Shown piece after piece: positions 61,331 to 64,000 of a DNA stretch of 64,000 nt; the stretch's first letter is position 1; each line of letters begins with the position of its first letter. This DNA is from Candidatus Kosakonia sp. 282A-S69 (lineage in GTDB: Bacteria; Pseudomonadota; Gammaproteobacteria; Enterobacterales; Enterobacteriaceae), in the NCBI RefSeq assembly GCF_029433855.1, contig NZ_JAROAU010000005.1, forward strand, positions 6,947 to 70,946, written 5' to 3'. The notes beneath the pieces are model-generated. The model did no database searches and had not been told where the DNA came from. It was given only the letters and a program-made list of their open reading frames with translations. Made by a program: the position numbers and the translations under genes.

Positions 61331-62323
61331 ATGTTTCGGCAAAAAAAGGCGTGGGAAAGCAGAGAAAAAGCGTTCGCCGCATTCACCATGGGTCCGTTAA
61401 TGGACTTCTGGCGATCGCGTGAGGAAGACGTGTTTACCGGCGTGGACGAGGTGCCGGTCAGTTTTGTTCGTTTTCGCGCGCAGAGTAACGATCGGGTGAT
61501 CGTGATCTGCCCTGGTCGTATCGAAAGCTACGTAAAGTATGCCGAACTGGCCTATGACCTGTTCCACCTTGGTTATGACGTGCTGATTATTGATCACCGC
61601 GGTCAGGGGCGTTCCGGGCGCATGCTGCCCGACGCGCATCGCGGTCATGTGGTCAAATTCAGCGACTATGTCGAAGATTTAGCCGCCTTCTGGGAGCAGG
61701 AAGTAGCCAGCGGGCCGTGGCGCAAACGCTATATTCTGGCGCACTCAATGGGCGGGGCGATCTCGACGCTCTTTTTACAACGCTATCCCCACGCCTGCGA
61801 CGCTATCGCGCTCTGCGCGCCGATGTTCGGCATTATCATTCACTTGCCGGATTGGGTGGTGCGTCCGCTGCTGGAGTGGGCAGAGAGCTACCCGAGCATC
61901 CGCGATGGCTACGCCATCGGTACCGGCAGCTGGCGTCCGCTGCCCTTCGCCATTAACGTGCTGACCCACAGCCGCGAGCGCTACCGCCGTAACGTCCGCT
62001 TCTACGCTGATGAGCCGACCCTGCGCGTCGGCGGCCCAACCTGGCACTGGGTGCGCGAAGGCATTCTTGCGGGTGAGCAGGCGCTGGCAGGAGTGGAAAA
62101 AGACGCCACGCCAACACTTCTTATTCAGGCAGAAGAGGAGCATGTGGTCGATAACCGCATGCATCAGCGCTTCTGCGAACGCCGCGCCGCCGCCGGTCAC
62201 CCCTGCGAAGGGGGAAAACCGCTGGTCATCGACGGCGCGTACCATGAGATCCTTTTTGAAAAGGACGCCATGCGCTCAGTCGCGCTCAACGCCATCGTCG
62301 ATTTTTTCGATCGATATAACTGA
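61331..62323 (+). CDS. pldB: Lysophospholipase L2
   Basis: A 330-aa alpha/beta-hydrolase (340 in E. coli) with the nucleophile Ser139 in LAHSMGGAIS and IIDHRGQGRSGR. It hydrolyses 2-acyl-glycerophospholipids at the inner membrane. The ATG at 61331 (MFRQKKAWESREKAFAAFTM) fits the E. coli N-terminus; the frame runs upstream to 61220 without support. Confidence 0.93.
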   Translation: MFRQKKAWESREKAFAAFTMGPLMDFWRSREEDVFTGVDEVPVSFVRFRAQSNDRVIVICPGRIESYVKYAELAYDLFHLGYDVLIIDHRGQGRSGRMLPDAHRGHVVKFSDYVEDLAAFWEQEVASGPWRKRYILAHSMGGAISTLFLQRYPHACDAIALCAPMFGIIIHLPDWVVRPLLEWAESYPSIRDGYAIGTGSWRPLPFAINVLTHSRERYRRNVRFYADEPTLRVGGPTWHWVREGILAGEQALAGVEKDATPTLLIQAEEEHVVDNRMHQRFCERRAAAGHPCEGGKPLVIDGAYHEILFEKDAMRSVALNAIVDFFDRYN

Positions 62324-62348
62324 TGATTTATTGAGGTTAAATTTTCTT

Positions 62349-63155
62349 ATGTACCAGGTTGTTGCCTCTGATTTAGACGGTACGCTGCTCTCTCCTGACC
62401 ACACACTGTCGCCTTTCGCCAAAGAGACGTTAAAACTGCTGACCGCGCGCGGCGTGAACTTTGTCTTCGCCACCGGCCGCCACCACGTCGACGTTGGGCA
62501 GATCCGCGATAATTTAGATATCAAAGCCTACATGATCACCTCCAACGGCGCGCGCGTGCACGACACCGATGGAAACCTGGTCTTCACCCATAACCTGGAT
62601 CGCGATATCGCCGCCGATCTCTTCGGCATGATGCATAACGAGCCGGAGATCATCACCAATGTCTACCGCGACGATGAGTGGTTTATGAACCGCCACCGTC
62701 CGGATGAGATGCGCTTCTTCAAAGAGGCGGTGTTTAAATATGCCATCTACGAACCGGGTTTACTGGAGCCAGAGGGCATCAGCAAAGTCTTCTTCTCCTG
62801 TGACAACCATGAAAAGCTGCTGCCGCTGGAACAGGCAATCAACGCCCGCTGGGGCGACCGCGTCAACGTCAGCTTCTCCACCTTAACCTGCCTGGAAGTG
62901 ATGGCGGGTGGCGTTTCGAAAGGCCATGCGCTGGAGGCGGTTTCGCACGCGCTGGGTTACAGCCTGAAAAACTGCATCGCCTTTGGCGACGGCATGAACG
63001 ATGCCGAAATGCTGTCGATGGCGGGGAAAGGCTGCATTATGGCAAATGCCCACCAGCGCCTGAAACAACTCCATCCGGAGCTGGAGGTGATTGGCACCAA
63101 CGCCGACAACGCTGTGCCAAAATACCTGCGCAAGCTCTACCTTGGCGAAGATTGA
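62349..63155 (+). CDS. yigL: HAD phosphatase YigL (pyridoxal phosphate/sugar phosphatase)
   Basis: A 268-aa Cof-type (IIB) HAD phosphatase with motif I SDLDGTLLS, Thr/Ser motif II FATGRHH and TSNGARV, and motif IV FGDGMNDAEML. The E. coli enzyme dephosphorylates PLP and sugar phosphates, and its mRNA is stabilised by SgrS sRNA during glucose-phosphate stress. It is separated from pldB by 25 bp and probably co-transcribed. Confidence 0.94.
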   Translation: MYQVVASDLDGTLLSPDHTLSPFAKETLKLLTARGVNFVFATGRHHVDVGQIRDNLDIKAYMITSNGARVHDTDGNLVFTHNLDRDIAADLFGMMHNEPEIITNVYRDDEWFMNRHRPDEMRFFKEAVFKYAIYEPGLLEPEGISKVFFSCDNHEKLLPLEQAINARWGDRVNVSFSTLTCLEVMAGGVSKGHALEAVSHALGYSLKNCIAFGDGMNDAEMLSMAGKGCIMANAHQRLKQLHPELEVIGTNADNAVPKYLRKLYLGED

Positions 63156-63252
63156 CGACTGTTCGCAAAATAAACAGTTGTCAACTAAATAGTCAAACTT
63201 TGACCATCTGAGTTCGCTACAATGCGTGTCCTTTCACTTGAGAGACATTCAT

Positions 63253-64000
63253 TGTGGCGTTACTGATCATCACCACCATTCTGTGGGCCTTCTCGTTTAG
63301 CCTGATTGGCGAATACCTGGCCGGACATGTCGACAGCTACTTTTCGGTGCTGATGCGCGTCGGGCTGGCGGCGCTGGTCTTTTTGCCCTTCCTGCGCGCG
63401 CGCGGCCATAACCTGCAAACCATCGGCTTGTATATGCTGGTGGGTGCGTTGCAGCTCGGCATCATGTATCTGTTCGGCTTCCAGGCCTATCTCTACTTAA
63501 CGGTCTCGGAATTCCTGCTCTTCACGGTTTTCACCCCGCTCTATATCACGCTGATTTATGACCTGCTGAGCAAGCGCGGGCTGCGCTGGGGCTACCTGCT
63601 GAGCGCCGGGCTGGCGGTGATTGGTGCGGCGATCATCCGCTACGACAAAGTGAGCGACCACTTCTGGACAGGGCTGATCCTTGTCCAGCTGGCGAACATC
63701 AGCTTTGCGATTGGCATGGTGGGCTATAAGCGCCTGATGGAGACGCGCCCGATGCCGCAGCACAACGCCTTTGCCTGGTTCTATCTGGGCGCGTTTGTGG
63801 TGGCAGCGATAGCGTGGCTGGTGATGGGCAACCCGCAGAAATTACCCACCACCACGTTACAGTGGGGCGTGCTGGTGTGGCTGGGCGTGGTGGCCTCGGG
63901 GCTCGGTTACTTTATGTGGAACTACGGCGCGACGCAGGTGGATGCGGGCACGCTCGGCATCATGAACAATGTGCATGTTCCTGCCGGGCTGCTGGTCAAC
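63253..64000 (+). CDS. bioP: Biotin transporter BioP (YigM), truncated by the window edge
   Basis: The first 249 residues of a DMT/EamA-family carboxylate transporter (about 300 aa expected). The start is GTG (MALLIITTILWAFSFSLIGE), with AGAGA upstream. About eight hydrophobic helices are visible so far. The E. coli homologue is a high-affinity biotin importer. The frame is still open at 64000. The 97 bp upstream contain TTGTCAACT but I could not find a complete BirA-type palindrome. Confidence 0.92.

Noticed and set aside
63177..63240. BirA operator upstream of bioP
   Set aside because: TTGTCAAC resembles one half-site but no matching second half at the right spacing was found.

Overview
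This window is a chromosomal segment of a member of the Enterobacteriaceae. Gene order and protein sequences follow the Escherichia coli/Salmonella/Klebsiella/Enterobacter backbone from the aspT-trpT tRNAs through ilvGMEDAYC, rep, rho, the wec (enterobacterial common antigen) operon, hemCDXY, cyaA, dapF-xerC, uvrD, corA, recQ and pldB to yigM. The genus cannot be fixed from the sequence alone; Enterobacter, Kosakonia and Klebsiella relatives are plausible. Identifications and comparisons with E. coli rest on remembered family sequences, not on database searches.

Layout. (1) 1-3110: tRNA-Asp and tRNA-Trp with a strong terminator, the divergent pair hdfR/maoP, and comM. (2) 3429-12625: branched-chain amino acid synthesis. 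An attenuation leader (ilvL) precedes ilvG-M-E-D-A, with an intact ilvG; then come the regulator ilvY and its divergent target ilvC, with two IlvY-type operators between them. An ERIC element lies inside the operon between ilvE and ilvD. (3) 12683-15131: ppiC and rep. (4) 15132-21183: the one clear accessory region, inserted between rep and gppA, which adjoin in E. coli. It holds six same-strand genes: a stand-alone acyl carrier protein, a ketosynthase, a MaoC-like hot-dog protein, an SDR ketoreductase, a probable diiron protein of the PF10118/COG3687 type, and a YnbC-like fusion of an alpha/beta-hydrolase domain and a methyltransferase. It looks like a compact fatty-acid/polyketide-type pathway making an unknown modified acyl product.

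(5) 21195-26082: gppA-rhlB, trxA and rho with a conserved leader. (6) 26278-37138: the ECA operon wecA-wzzE-wecB-wecC-wecD-wecE-wzxE-wecF-wzyE-wecG, lacking rffG and rffH, which sit between wecC and wecD in E. coli. The dTDP-sugar precursor of Fuc4NAc must therefore come from genes elsewhere. (7) 37395-39367: yifK and the argX-hisR-leuT-proM tRNA operon with a stringent-type promoter. (8) 39368-39854: the small RNA gene glmZ with a sigma-54 promoter and three GlrR-type sites. (9) 39912-46875: hemYXDC on the minus strand and divergent cyaA, which has a TTG start and a CRP site.

(10) 46907-50775: cyaY, then lptM-dapF-yigA-xerC-yigB, followed by a LexA box. (11) 50883-64000: uvrD, corA with a corL leader peptide, yigF, yigG, rarD, yigI, pldA, recQ, rhtC and rhtB flanking a tandem REP/BIME array, pldB, yigL, and yigM/bioP, which runs off the right edge.

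Most of the window is ordinary core genome. The points worth a second look are the rep-gppA cluster (with a hydrolase domain lacking its serine nucleophile and an ACP with an altered Ser motif), the loss of rffGH, the ERIC and BIME elements, and a rhoL leader frame that has lost its ATG.
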